This document shows positions 34,064-42,665 of a stretch of 64,000 bases of DNA, in pieces (positions within the stretch are counted from its first letter, which is position 1; every line of letters starts with the position of its first letter). The position numbers were made by a program, and so were the translations under genes. The stretch covers positions 124,001 through 188,000 of the forward strand of contig SIAD01000001.1 in the NCBI GenBank assembly GCA_009691915.1, read 5' to 3'. The notes beneath the pieces are model-generated. The model saw nothing but the letters and a program-made list of their open reading frames with translations. It ran no database searches and was not told the origin of the DNA. Source of the stretch: Phycisphaerales bacterium. GTDB lineage: Bacteria > Planctomycetota > Phycisphaerae > Phycisphaerales > SM1A02.

Positions 34064-35749
34064 ATGATGACCACGCTGCTCCTGGCCCTCTCGCTCACTC
34101 AGGCTGCGCCGACTCCCGCAGCAGCCCTCGAGTCGATGCGCGCGATCGTCGCCTCGGATCCGGCGCGCTGCGCCATCAGAAAGATCGGGTCGTCGTGGTC
34201 GGGCGCGCCGATCGAGGTGTTAGTGATTTCGGAGAACGCCGCGACGGCCGACGAGCGCCCTGCGGTCCTCGTCGTCGCGGGGATCGACGCGGAGCGGCCT
34301 TCTTCCGTCGCAGTGGCGGTCGAGGCGGCGCGCAAACTTCTCGCTACACCGGAGGAACTGAAGGGGCGCACCTACTACATCGTCCCCTGCGCGAATCCGG
34401 ATGCGCTGCTGGACACGGCGAAACGCGCTCCAGCCAACAGCGCCCGCAATGGACGCGCCGTCGACGAGGACCGCGACCGAAGAGCCGACGAGGATCCGCC
34501 GCGCGACATCGACGGCGACGGGCGCATCCTCGTGATGCGGCGGATTTCGCCCGGTGCCGATGATCCGCCGACTCACCTGCCTGATCCAGCCGACCCGCGG
34601 CTGATGCGCTCGCCCGACGCAGCCAAGGATCTGCGCGCCACTCACTCGATGTCCATCGAGGGGCTCGACTCCGACGGCGACGGGCTCGTCGCCGAGGATG
34701 CCATCGGAGGTGTCGATTTCGATCGCAACTTTCCCCATCGTTGGAAGGAGTTCGACCCCTCCGCCGGGGCCTATCCACTGAGTGAACCTGAGACGATGGC
34801 TCTCGCACGGTTCGTGATCGATCATCCGCGAATCGTGGCCGCGGTCGTGGCCTCCCGGTGGGACAACATGGTTGTGATGCCCGACTCCAAGGCGAAGGAC
34901 ATCACCGGCAAGTCCCCGATGACGCTCCACGGCGACGATCAGCCGTTGTGGGAGGAACTCGGGCGAATCTGGAAGGAACGATCAGGGCAGACACGAGCGC
35001 AGGAGTGGGATCCATCGGGATCGCTGGCGCTCTGGCTCTATGTTCACCGCGGCATTCCGACCTGTGCGACGCAACTCTGGGGTCGACCAGATCCATCACC
35101 GCTTCCGCCGCCACCCGTACCCGCAGCACCAGAGTCCGCGCCACCCGTACCTGCACCACCCGCGCCTCCCAAGGCTGCCGACGAGGAGTCTCTCCAGTGG
35201 CTCCTTGTCAGCGACCGCGACCAAGGCGGTCGCGGATTTGTCCCATGGGCGCCGTTTGATCACCCGACACTTGGGAAGGTTGAGATAGGCGGATTCGCGC
35301 CAGGATTCCGCACCGACCCTCCGGCATCCGAGATCGACCGACTCGCCAAGGCGCTAGCCGGGATCGCCTCGACCCTCGCAAACCGGCGACCACGCTGCGA
35401 GTTCGCCAATGTCTCAGCGCGACAAGTCACACCCGGACTTATCGAGATCGAATGCGAAGTCGTCAACACCGGATGGCTCCCGACAGCGACCGCCATGGGC
35501 CGGATGAACAAGACGCCGCCGCCGATCGTTGTGCGCATCTCCGCTCCCAAGGAGTGCCTCGAGAGCGGCCGGCGAGTGACCATCATCGACGGTCTCGCCG
35601 GTGCCGGTGGGCGACAGAGATTCAAGTGGCTCGTCCGCGCGCAACCCGGAGAACGCCTCGTCATTGAGTCTCGTTGGAAGCCACAGGGAACGACGCGGGT
35701 GTCAATCATTGACGGCGCGGTTCAGCCCACGATGGAGGTAGTGCCATGA
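34064..35749 (+). CDS. M14 carboxypeptidase-like protein lacking all catalytic residues
   Basis: 561 aa, secreted (signal near residues 1-17). Paralog of the next gene. It keeps the M14 scaffold, including the Asp-Arg-Asn stretch DFDRNFP (about 218-224) and two Asp-rich calcium-type loops (DEDRDRRADED; DSDGDGLVAED). By alignment with the neighbour, however, the zinc ligands His101 and Glu104 become Asp75 and Arg78. The third His303 is replaced by Trp near 266, and the catalytic Glu376 becomes Gln337 (CATQLW). It is therefore probably a binding protein or a regulator of the active paralog. A proline/alanine repeat linker (about 344-372) and a beta-rich C-terminal domain follow. Confidence 0.85.
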   Translation: MMTTLLLALSLTQAAPTPAAALESMRAIVASDPARCAIRKIGSSWSGAPIEVLVISENAATADERPAVLVVAGIDAERPSSVAVAVEAARKLLATPEELKGRTYYIVPCANPDALLDTAKRAPANSARNGRAVDEDRDRRADEDPPRDIDGDGRILVMRRISPGADDPPTHLPDPADPRLMRSPDAAKDLRATHSMSIEGLDSDGDGLVAEDAIGGVDFDRNFPHRWKEFDPSAGAYPLSEPETMALARFVIDHPRIVAAVVASRWDNMVVMPDSKAKDITGKSPMTLHGDDQPLWEELGRIWKERSGQTRAQEWDPSGSLALWLYVHRGIPTCATQLWGRPDPSPLPPPPVPAAPESAPPVPAPPAPPKAADEESLQWLLVSDRDQGGRGFVPWAPFDHPTLGKVEIGGFAPGFRTDPPASEIDRLAKALAGIASTLANRRPRCEFANVSARQVTPGLIEIECEVVNTGWLPTATAMGRMNKTPPPIVVRISAPKECLESGRRVTIIDGLAGAGGRQRFKWLVRAQPGERLVIESRWKPQGTTRVSIIDGAVQPTMEVVP

Positions 35750-37509
35750 AGCGGAGTGTGTTCCGATTCGCGTTCGTCGCCTTTGCCGTGATGGCGGCGG
35801 CAACGCCAGCGTCCTACGCCCAGCAGCGACTACCGGGCAAGGTGGACATCGCGTGGAACCGCTTCTACGACTATGAGGAGATTGTGGGGATGGCGCGCTC
35901 TCTCGTCGGCGCGTATCCGAACCTCCTCTCGCTCGAAGAGGTTGGTAAGTCGGCACAGGGGCGACCTATGCTGGTCATCACACTCAACAACCCAGCGACC
36001 GGAGCGGCGGCGACCAAACCCGCGATGTGGATCGACGGGAACATCCACGGCAACGAGATCCAGGCCAGTGAGACGGTCATGTATTCGATCGACTATCTCT
36101 GTCGCGGCTATGGGGTCGTTCCCGCGCTGACTTCCCTCATCGACGAGTGCGCCTTCTACTTCGGTCCGTCACTCAATCCGGACGGACGGGCCAACTGGTT
36201 CCGGAACCAGAACAATCCCCACTCCTCTCGGACGGGGATGGTTCCGACCGACGATGACCGCGACGGAACGGCCGACGAAGACGGCCCTGACGATCTCGAC
36301 TCCGACGGATCGATCGGTCACATGTGGCGCAAGGATCCCAACGGAACCCATCGGCGCAATCCGCGCGACCCCAGAATCCTCGAGCCGGTCCCGACGGAAC
36401 CGCGGCCGGACGGAACCATCGAGCGCGGCGAGTGGTCGCGCGCCGGTTCCGAGGGAATCGACAACGACGGCGACGGGATGATCAACGAGGATGGCCCCGG
36501 TGGATACGACATGAATCGCAACTGGCCGGGCGACTGGCAGCCCGAGTATGTCCAGGGCGGTGCCGGCGATTATCCCCTCTGCTATCCCGAGACGAAGTGC
36601 ATCGCTGACTGGGTGCTCAAGCATCCCAATATCGCCGCCGGACAGAGCTACCACAACGCGGGGGGAATGATTCTGCGCGGACCCGGTGCGGACTACCGTG
36701 AACCGATCTACGACCGTTCAGACATCGCCGTGTACGACTCGATCTCGCAGGTCGGGGCCGAAATGCTCCCCTTCTACCGCCCGATGGTCGTGTACAAGGA
36801 TCTGTATACGGTCCATGGAGGGTCGATCGACTGGATTGCCGAGTCGCTTGGCATCATCAGCTTTACCAACGAACTCTGGTCTGACAAGAGAGTCCTTCAG
36901 AGCGGTGCCGAGCCGGATCCGGAGCAGGAGCTTCGTTGGCGCGATCGCATGCTCTTCGGGCAGACGATGTCCGATTGGCGCGAACTCACTCATCCCGAAT
37001 ACGGCACGATCCTCGTGGGCGGCGGCACGAAGTGGTCGAGCCGGATTCCCCCGAACTTCATGCTCGAGGAGGAGGCGCACCGCAACTTCGCCTTCACCAT
37101 GTTTCACGCGCAGCAGATGCCCAGTCTCAGGTTCCAGTCTGTGCGTGTCAAGCCGATGGGGACTGATCTCTGGGAAGTGACGGTCGAAGTGAACAATCAG
37201 CGGCGCATTCCGACGCGGACCGCCCGCGCGACAGCGATGAAGATCGGCCTTCCGGATGTGCTGTCTCTGACGGGTGTCGCCGCGGAAGTGGTCGCCGCAG
37301 GACGGTTGCAGAACCGCCACGCCACCGCGTTCGAGCCCGTACGGAAGAACCCGCAGTCGCTGCAGTTGGACGGCGGGATTCCCGGCCTCGGAACCGAATC
37401 GTTCCGTTTCATGGTTCACGGGAAGGCAAACGCCCAGCTGCGTCTTCGTCTTGAAGGGGAGAAGTTCAAGGCGATCGAGCAGATCGTGACGCTCACGCCT
37501 ACGCCGTGA
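35746..37509 (+). CDS. Secreted M14-family zinc carboxypeptidase
   Basis: 587 aa with a signal peptide (cleavage near ASYAQ, 22-26). Zinc ligands are His101 and Glu104 in DGNIHGNE and His303 in SYHNAGG. Arg258 is in YDMNRNWP for carboxylate binding, and catalytic Glu376 is in FTNELW. Asp-rich calcium-type loops (TDDDRDGTADEDG, DNDGDGMINEDG) are inserted between the ligands. A beta-sandwich C-terminal domain (about 470-587) follows. It should remove C-terminal residues from extracellular or periplasmic peptides. The start overlaps the stop of its inactive paralog (ATGA). Confidence 0.92.
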   Translation: MKRSVFRFAFVAFAVMAAATPASYAQQRLPGKVDIAWNRFYDYEEIVGMARSLVGAYPNLLSLEEVGKSAQGRPMLVITLNNPATGAAATKPAMWIDGNIHGNEIQASETVMYSIDYLCRGYGVVPALTSLIDECAFYFGPSLNPDGRANWFRNQNNPHSSRTGMVPTDDDRDGTADEDGPDDLDSDGSIGHMWRKDPNGTHRRNPRDPRILEPVPTEPRPDGTIERGEWSRAGSEGIDNDGDGMINEDGPGGYDMNRNWPGDWQPEYVQGGAGDYPLCYPETKCIADWVLKHPNIAAGQSYHNAGGMILRGPGADYREPIYDRSDIAVYDSISQVGAEMLPFYRPMVVYKDLYTVHGGSIDWIAESLGIISFTNELWSDKRVLQSGAEPDPEQELRWRDRMLFGQTMSDWRELTHPEYGTILVGGGTKWSSRIPPNFMLEEEAHRNFAFTMFHAQQMPSLRFQSVRVKPMGTDLWEVTVEVNNQRRIPTRTARATAMKIGLPDVLSLTGVAAEVVAAGRLQNRHATAFEPVRKNPQSLQLDGGIPGLGTESFRFMVHGKANAQLRLRLEGEKFKAIEQIVTLTPTP

Positions 37510-38786
37510 GCGCAAGCGGTTCTGAGCCTGCATTCGACATTGCCGTTGTCGGCGCCGGGGCCGCCGGATTATTCGCGGCGATTCATGCGGCACGCTCTCG
37601 ACCGGGCCTGCGAGTCGTTGCACTCGACCGTGCACGAACGCTGGGAGCGAAGATCCTCGTCGCCGGCGGTGGGCGCTGCAATGTGACTCACTACGCCGTC
37701 ACCGAACGCGACTTCTGTGGGGGTTCGCCGTCCGTTGTCCGCCGAGTCCTCCACCGCTTCCCGGTGAGTGACACGGTGGAGTTCTTCCAACGAGAAGGCG
37801 TTGAACTAAAGCGCGAAGAGACCGGGAAACTGTTCCCGGTGTCGGACAAGGCTCGATCAATCCTCGACGCACTCCTCGGTGCTGCAAGTGCGCTGGGCGT
37901 TGAAGTCCGTCATCCCTGGATTGTGGACTCCATCGCGCGCGGGAGTGAGCCGGGGTCTGCCTTCGTCATTCAGTCCGCTGCCGCATCAGTGCGCGCCGGG
38001 CGAGTCATTCTCGCCACCGGGGGCAAGAGCCTCCCCAAGTCGGGATCGGATGGAAGCGGATATGCACTCGCCCAGGGGTTTGGCCATTCGTTGACCCAGC
38101 TCATCGAACCGGCGCTCGTCCCGCTCACCCTTCCTGCTGGGCACTGGATCACCACCCTCAGCGGTGTCGCCATCCCGGCCCGCCTGCGCATCGTCGGCGC
38201 GGGATCGGCGCGCAGTCCGGACATTGAGGGGGCGGTTCTCTGCACACACTTCGGGCTGAGCGGTCCGGCGATCCTCGATATGAGCCGCCACTGGATCCAT
38301 GCGCATGCCGGAACTTCCAGTGCTCGCCTCCGCATCAACTGGATTCCGTCTCAGACACCCGACTCGCTCCACGGTCTCCTCACGGCGGCGAAGGGGCAGA
38401 GCATTCTCTCGGTGCTACGCGGTTTGCTACCGGAACGATTCCTGCGCGCGGCGTGCGCCCACGCCGGAGTCGAACCTACAAGCGGAGTGCAGCAAGTGTC
38501 CAGGAGTCAGCGGGCCATGCTGGTGTCAGTGCTGTCGGCCTGCGAAATCGAACCGACAGGAACCCGCGGATTCGTGGCCGCCGAGACCACCGCTGGCGGG
38601 GTCCCGCTGGCGGAGATTGATCCCGAGACGATGGAGAGCACACGGTGCCATGGGCTCTTTTTCTGCGGCGAAATCCTTGATGTGGACGGCCGGATCGGAG
38701 GGTTCAGTTTCCAGTGGGCGTGGTCGAGCGCCTTCGTCGCCGGGTGCGCTGCGGCGCGCTTGACCCAGTCCCCTACGAAAGCGTGA
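37506..38786 (+). CDS. HI0933-family FAD/NAD(P)-binding oxidoreductase
   Basis: 426-aa flavoprotein. The FAD-binding dinucleotide fold is VVGAGAAGLFAA (about 14-25), followed by the family motif AKILVAGGGRCNVTH and a late GGVPLAEIDPETMES with the closing FFCGEILDVDGRIGGFSFQWA-type region (in pieces: FCGEILDVDG, GGFSFQWA). The family (also BaiN/YhiN) includes enzymes reducing cholate derivatives and unknown substrates. The reaction cannot be assigned. The GTG start overlaps the preceding TGA (GTGA), placing it in the same operon as the M14 pair. Confidence 0.9.
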   Translation: MSASGSEPAFDIAVVGAGAAGLFAAIHAARSRPGLRVVALDRARTLGAKILVAGGGRCNVTHYAVTERDFCGGSPSVVRRVLHRFPVSDTVEFFQREGVELKREETGKLFPVSDKARSILDALLGAASALGVEVRHPWIVDSIARGSEPGSAFVIQSAAASVRAGRVILATGGKSLPKSGSDGSGYALAQGFGHSLTQLIEPALVPLTLPAGHWITTLSGVAIPARLRIVGAGSARSPDIEGAVLCTHFGLSGPAILDMSRHWIHAHAGTSSARLRINWIPSQTPDSLHGLLTAAKGQSILSVLRGLLPERFLRAACAHAGVEPTSGVQQVSRSQRAMLVSVLSACEIEPTGTRGFVAAETTAGGVPLAEIDPETMESTRCHGLFFCGEILDVDGRIGGFSFQWAWSSAFVAGCAAARLTQSPTKA

Positions 38787-39246
38787 ATCCCCGCATCCGC
38801 AGGGCGACCTCGCGCACGATCGCCGCAACCTCTACCGGATCGGCGGCCGAGCACTGTCGTGACTCCACTGCGCGGTAGAGATCCGCAATGGCCCAGGCCT
38901 TGGTCGAATCGCTGATTCCATCGCGAGGGATGAGGTGCGCGTGCAGGTGCTTTGCCCCCTCCCCGAACATCACGACATAGATGCGCGGAATCTTCAGCGC
39001 ATCGCGGATCGCCCTCATGGCTCCCCCGAGGGCACGGGAAAATTCGCGCTCCTCCGTGGGGTCGAGGTCGGCAACCCCTCCGATATGTCGGATACTGTCG
39101 AGAAGAAACCACCCGGGCATCGGGGCAGGATGGGCGTGATGCCTGAGCAGCCACCGGTCCGATCTCCACGCGAGGCGTGCGGTGGTGGCCATCTCGCCGA
39201 GTCCTAATGCTGCATGCTCAGCGCACACCGCGCAGGGTTCGGTCAC
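38773..39246 (-). CDS. HIT-family nucleotide hydrolase/transferase
   Basis: 157 aa. The histidine triad is H100-L-H102-A-H104-L. A C-x2-C pair at residues 5-8 could bind zinc, as in some HIT proteins. Members act on AMP-linked or dinucleoside substrates. It overlaps the mazG-like gene by 4 nt (ATGA), so they are coupled, consistent with nucleotide house-cleaning. Its 3' end overlaps the convergent flavoprotein gene by 14 nt. Confidence 0.88.
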   Translation of the reverse strand: MTEPCAVCAEHAALGLGEMATTARLAWRSDRWLLRHHAHPAPMPGWFLLDSIRHIGGVADLDPTEEREFSRALGGAMRAIRDALKIPRIYVVMFGEGAKHLHAHLIPRDGISDSTKAWAIADLYRAVESRQCSAADPVEVAAIVREVALRMRGFTLS

Positions 39247-39527
39247 TTCGTTCCCTTGGGGCCGCCATCCTTCAGGTACTTGCTGGCGACCGCCCGCTCA
39301 AGATCGACATTGCAGATGTTGGCAAGCGTGCAGAGCCACGCAAGACAGTCTGCGAACTCTTCGTCGAGGTTTTCCTGCTCGGGCTCACCCGCATCATGCT
39401 TGGCGATCGCGTGGGCCAGTTCCCCGAACTCCTCCGCGAACCACACAAAGGTCTTGGAGGCGCCTCGCGCGCAATCGGTGGCTCCGTACCGCTGGGCAAT
39501 GTGCAACTGAAATGCGGCGAGTTCCAT
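39243..39527 (-). CDS. MazG-like nucleotide pyrophosphohydrolase
   Basis: 94 aa, a single MazG domain. The metal-binding pattern is EEFGELAHA (about 32-40) plus DEEFADCLAW (about 55-64). It likely hydrolyses (d)NTPs or related nucleotides to monophosphates. Coupled to the downstream HIT gene. A TAGGCT box lies 6 nt before the ATG without a Shine-Dalgarno site. Confidence 0.88.
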   Translation of the reverse strand: MELAAFQLHIAQRYGATDCARGASKTFVWFAEEFGELAHAIAKHDAGEPEQENLDEEFADCLAWLCTLANICNVDLERAVASKYLKDGGPKGTK

Positions 39528-39533
39528 CCCCGG

Positions 39534-39539
39534 AGCCTA
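39534..39539 (-). promoter_or_regulatory. -10 box of the mazG-like/HIT unit
   Basis: TAGGCT on the minus strand, 6 nt, then the ATG at 39527. Confidence 0.55.
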
Positions 39540-39563
39540 TCCAGCAGTCACGCGGTCATGGGG

Positions 39564-41219
39564 TCATGGGGGTGGCTGCGCGTCACCACACTGGCACGGT
39601 CCCCAGTGGCCGATGCAGTAGGACATGTCGAGGCCATCGACCACGAGGTTGCCGTCGTAGTCGGCGACGAAGTCGTCGGGAGCCGTGCCACCCCAGTGAG
39701 AGAAGAACTTGGCGAGGTCCAGACCGTCGACGACGCCATCTCCAGTCAGATCCCACGCGCAGCCGATCGTGTCGATCGGGTAGGAGAACGCCGCTCCCTG
39801 CTGGGGCCCACTGGGACCCGGCGCGCGTGGCGCCGAGATCAATATCTCTGCGACCCCGACTCGAATCGCCGTTCCGAAACTTGCGTCCGGCGTCGAGGCA
39901 GTCGACGGTGGCGCGTACTCGGTGTTCTGGGTCCAGGTCGCGCAGGTCGCTGCGTCGGTGGAGTAGATGTAGACGCTGCCCCGACTGGGAACCTGGCTAG
40001 TGCCGGATCCGACATCGACGCCCGGCGCTCCGACGGCCGCTCGATCGCTCCAGATTCCGGCGGACGCGCCGAAGAGATCACCGCTCTGCGCATCGGACGC
40101 GACTAGCGAAGCCTCCCACTCATACTGCTCGGACAGTAGATCCCTGGCGTAGATGTACGCCGCCCCGGCGTTTGGCATCGAGGCGACCTTACGATTCGGT
40201 GCCCCGATAATCAGCCTTCCCTGCTGCGCGTCGATCGAGGTGCCGAACTGGTCGTAGCTCTCGGGCGCCACCGCAACAATTCGCTGAGTCAGTGTCCACT
40301 CGCCCCACACTGGGTCGCTGGCCAGTGTGACTGGGGCGGGATCCGCCTCTGAGGAGCGGCGAAAGACATACACGGCACCCTGACTGGCCGTCACGGGGCT
40401 GGCGCGCTTCGCACCCACGAGGAGATACTTCCCCTCCATGCGAACCGATGTCCCGAAGAGCGCCCCGGCCGTCGAGAGTGCGGTCTCACCCAGGAGAACT
40501 GGCATCTCAATGTTGGCCTTCAAGGTCCAGACCCCCGCCTCAAACTCCCAGATAGTGACTGATCCGCTGTCGATGCGCGAGCCTCCGGTGGGGATTGGAA
40601 TGTCGTCCGTCGCGGCGCCAATGGCGAGAGTGTGGCGCGAAGTGCCATCACCGAACACCTCGCGCTGGACGCTGAGCGCAGCCCCGAAGAGGTCGTTCGA
40701 CCTCGGGTTAGGATGGGCCAGAAAGACTGGTGATCCCCAGGATCCGGATTCCCAACGCCAGGCGAAGACTCCGCCCGCCTGGAGCTGGTTCGGCAGAGGC
40801 AGTGCTTCGACAATGATGTCGACCCCGGGCGCGCCTGCTACCACCATGTCGCTAACCATGTCGACGGCTGTGCCAGTGAAGTCGTTGGCATGCCCCAAGA
40901 GCACCACGAGATTCGTTTCCAGGATGTAGCCGTCTCCGCCACGGCGGTACACCGCGGCCGAGCCCTGGGCATTGTGCGTCACTCCATCAAGTGTGAATGG
41001 CCGCTGCGGAGATCCCACGAGAACCTTGTCCTCGTGGAAGGCGATCGACGCGCCAAAGCGGTCGTCCGCGCCGCCGCCGCTCGGGGGGACGAACACGAAC
41101 GACGGATCAGGGGATTGTCCCGCCTGCGCGCGCACCACGGAGACAGCAGCAAGCGCGATCATCACGACTGCGGACCCGACGCCGATGGTGGAACCTCTCT
41201 GTGTCAGCAAACCATGCAC
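39564..41219 (-). CDS. Secreted FG-GAP-like beta-propeller protein with C-terminal dockerin-like repeats
   Basis: 551 aa. An N-terminal signal peptide (hydrophobic core about 13-30) starts from the GTG at 41219. About seven FG-GAP/integrin-type repeats follow, each with a pattern like DRFGASIAF...VLVGSP or DLFGASAGIWSDRAAVGAPGV (given in pieces). The last ~60 aa have two copies of a calcium-loop motif: TGDGVVDGLDLAKFFSHWG and DGNLVVDGLDMSYCIGHWG. Such C-terminal repeats are frequent on surface or secreted proteins of Phycisphaerae and resemble dockerin type I. A role in attachment or matrix building is plausible but not proven. The N-terminal Cys-rich-free propeller looks non-enzymatic. Confidence 0.88.
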   Translation of the reverse strand: MHGLLTQRGSTIGVGSAVVMIALAAVSVVRAQAGQSPDPSFVFVPPSGGGADDRFGASIAFHEDKVLVGSPQRPFTLDGVTHNAQGSAAVYRRGGDGYILETNLVVLLGHANDFTGTAVDMVSDMVVAGAPGVDIIVEALPLPNQLQAGGVFAWRWESGSWGSPVFLAHPNPRSNDLFGAALSVQREVFGDGTSRHTLAIGAATDDIPIPTGGSRIDSGSVTIWEFEAGVWTLKANIEMPVLLGETALSTAGALFGTSVRMEGKYLLVGAKRASPVTASQGAVYVFRRSSEADPAPVTLASDPVWGEWTLTQRIVAVAPESYDQFGTSIDAQQGRLIIGAPNRKVASMPNAGAAYIYARDLLSEQYEWEASLVASDAQSGDLFGASAGIWSDRAAVGAPGVDVGSGTSQVPSRGSVYIYSTDAATCATWTQNTEYAPPSTASTPDASFGTAIRVGVAEILISAPRAPGPSGPQQGAAFSYPIDTIGCAWDLTGDGVVDGLDLAKFFSHWGGTAPDDFVADYDGNLVVDGLDMSYCIGHWGPCQCGDAQPPP

Positions 41220-41301
41220 CTCGGAAGAACCATACGGTTCATTCGGCGATTTTGCCAGACCGGAAAGGCAAAAAACAACCGAAAAGTACCAGGACTGTCA
41301 A

Positions 41302-41375
41302 CGTCCTCGGTGCGGCTCGAACGCACAACCTTTGCCTTCGGAGGGCAACGCTCTATCCAATTGAGCTACGAGGAC
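41302..41375 (-). tRNA. tRNA-Arg (anticodon CCG)
   Basis: Minus-strand cloverleaf of 74 nt. Acceptor arms GTCCTCG (41369-41375) and CGAGGAC (41303-41309) pair fully. The D-loop is AGCTCAATTGGATAGAG. The anticodon loop CTCCGAA (CCG, reading CGG) is closed by TTGCC/GGCAA, and the T-arm is GTTCGAG-type. The discriminator base is G and CCA is not encoded, so it must be added enzymatically. Confidence 0.97.
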
Positions 41376-41387
41376 CTCTTCTGACCG

Positions 41388-41393
41388 AGTCTA
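41388..41393 (-). promoter_or_regulatory. -10 box of tRNA-Arg
   Basis: TAGACT on the minus strand, 12 nt before the mature 5' end, giving a leader of about 5-6 nt. Confidence 0.45.
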
Positions 41394-41429
41394 GCAGCCC
41401 CGCAAGAAGTCCCCAGTGAACCCACCCGT

Positions 41430-41435
41430 TAGCCT
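41430..41435 (+). promoter_or_regulatory. -10 box of the MFS gene
   Basis: TAGCCT, 6 nt (CCCTCC), then the ATG at 41442. No Shine-Dalgarno sequence. Confidence 0.5.
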
Positions 41436-41441
41436 CCCTCC

Positions 41442-42665
41442 ATGGCGCCCGCAGCAAACGCGACTTCGCAGAAGAGGTCGAACTGGGGCATCGCGGCGAT
41501 CACCTTTCTCAATTCGCTCGCGACCGGAGTCCTCTGGAATGGTCTCGGATTTGTCACTGACAGGCAGTTCCACTACACGCAGACCGAAACTTTCCTCCTC
41601 TTCATCGCTACGGGTGGCGTCTACACGATCGCGGCGATGTACTCAGGGTCCCTTGTGCGTCGGCTCGGGCACCATACGAGCCCGCGACGAATCATGGCGT
41701 GGTTGTTCGGTGTCCAGATCGTCGTCGCTCCCGCGGTCTACTTCGGCCAATCGAGCCTGGGTCTGGTCGTCGTCGCCGTCGTGACGAGCGTCACAGGAGC
41801 CCTTCTCTGGCCCATCGTTGAGGCGTATGTGGCTGCCGGCCGCTCTCCCGACTCGGCTCGCCGAGCAATTGGCAGATGGTGCCTCGTGTGGATGGGGTCG
41901 GTCGCTTTGGTGCTCGTCCTCATGGCACCCCTGACCAACTCCGACGGACGGCTGACCACGAAGTTGGCGCTTGCGGCCATTGCCCCGATGAGTCTCCTGT
42001 CGCTGATCTGCCTCCGGTTTGTTGCGAAGCGCCCTGCCGCCCACTGCGAAGGGCATGAAGTTGCGCCGGCGGCGTACACCATGCACCTGCGCAGTGCGCG
42101 GATTCTGCTTCCGGCCTCCTATCTCCTCGTCGGAGCGCTGAGCCCGCTCATGCCGTACCTGCTCGACCGGCTCGATCTTCCGCTGTCGGCGCAGACTCCG
42201 CTGACGGCGATCTGGCTGACTGCTCGGCTCGTGGTCGTTGCGGTCCTCGCCCATGTCTGGTTCTGGCACGGACGGTGGGGTGCGCTCTTGTGCGGCGCGC
42301 TCTGCTTGGCAGGTGGGTTCGCGCTCGTCGTTGCCGTGCCCAGTGTTCCCACCGTCATTGCGGGCCTCGCCCTCTTTGGCGCGGGGCATGGAGTCATCTA
42401 CTACGCCGCGCTCTATTACGCGCTGCGGGTTGGCAACACCGAGGTCGATGCAGGGTCGACGCACGAGGCGCTCATCGGTCTGGGTTATGTCGTCGGGCCC
42501 GCGGCGGGACTCGCAGGCACGCTCCTAGGCGGCGGCGGCTGGACCGTTGGAATCATCTGGTTGATTCTCGCGCTCGTGGCGATCCCCGCCTGCCAACCTT
42601 GGGTCACCCAGAGGCGCACGGCGAGAGTGCTGCAGAGAGCGCCCGATCAATCCCGGGCTGGGTGA
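41442..42665 (+). CDS. MFS transporter
   Basis: 407 aa with about 12 hydrophobic segments and the MFS-type loop GSLVRRLGHHTSPRR between helices 2 and 3. The central cytoplasmic loop carries a His/Arg-rich stretch. No substrate can be inferred, and the neighbours give no hint. Convergent with the epimerase gene, the 3' ends overlapping by 62 bp. Confidence 0.85.
   Translation: MAPAANATSQKRSNWGIAAITFLNSLATGVLWNGLGFVTDRQFHYTQTETFLLFIATGGVYTIAAMYSGSLVRRLGHHTSPRRIMAWLFGVQIVVAPAVYFGQSSLGLVVVAVVTSVTGALLWPIVEAYVAAGRSPDSARRAIGRWCLVWMGSVALVLVLMAPLTNSDGRLTTKLALAAIAPMSLLSLICLRFVAKRPAAHCEGHEVAPAAYTMHLRSARILLPASYLLVGALSPLMPYLLDRLDLPLSAQTPLTAIWLTARLVVVAVLAHVWFWHGRWGALLCGALCLAGGFALVVAVPSVPTVIAGLALFGAGHGVIYYAALYYALRVGNTEVDAGSTHEALIGLGYVVGPAAGLAGTLLGGGGWTVGIIWLILALVAIPACQPWVTQRRTARVLQRAPDQSRAG

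Noticed and set aside
35095-35170. Short direct repeat (CCACCCGTACC-type) as a possible mobile-element mark.
   Set aside because: It encodes the in-frame Pro/Ala linker of the inactive M14 protein; no terminal inverted repeats or transposase.
41302-41441. tRNA-Arg as an integration (att) site.
   Set aside because: No integrase and no repeat of the tRNA 3' end nearby.
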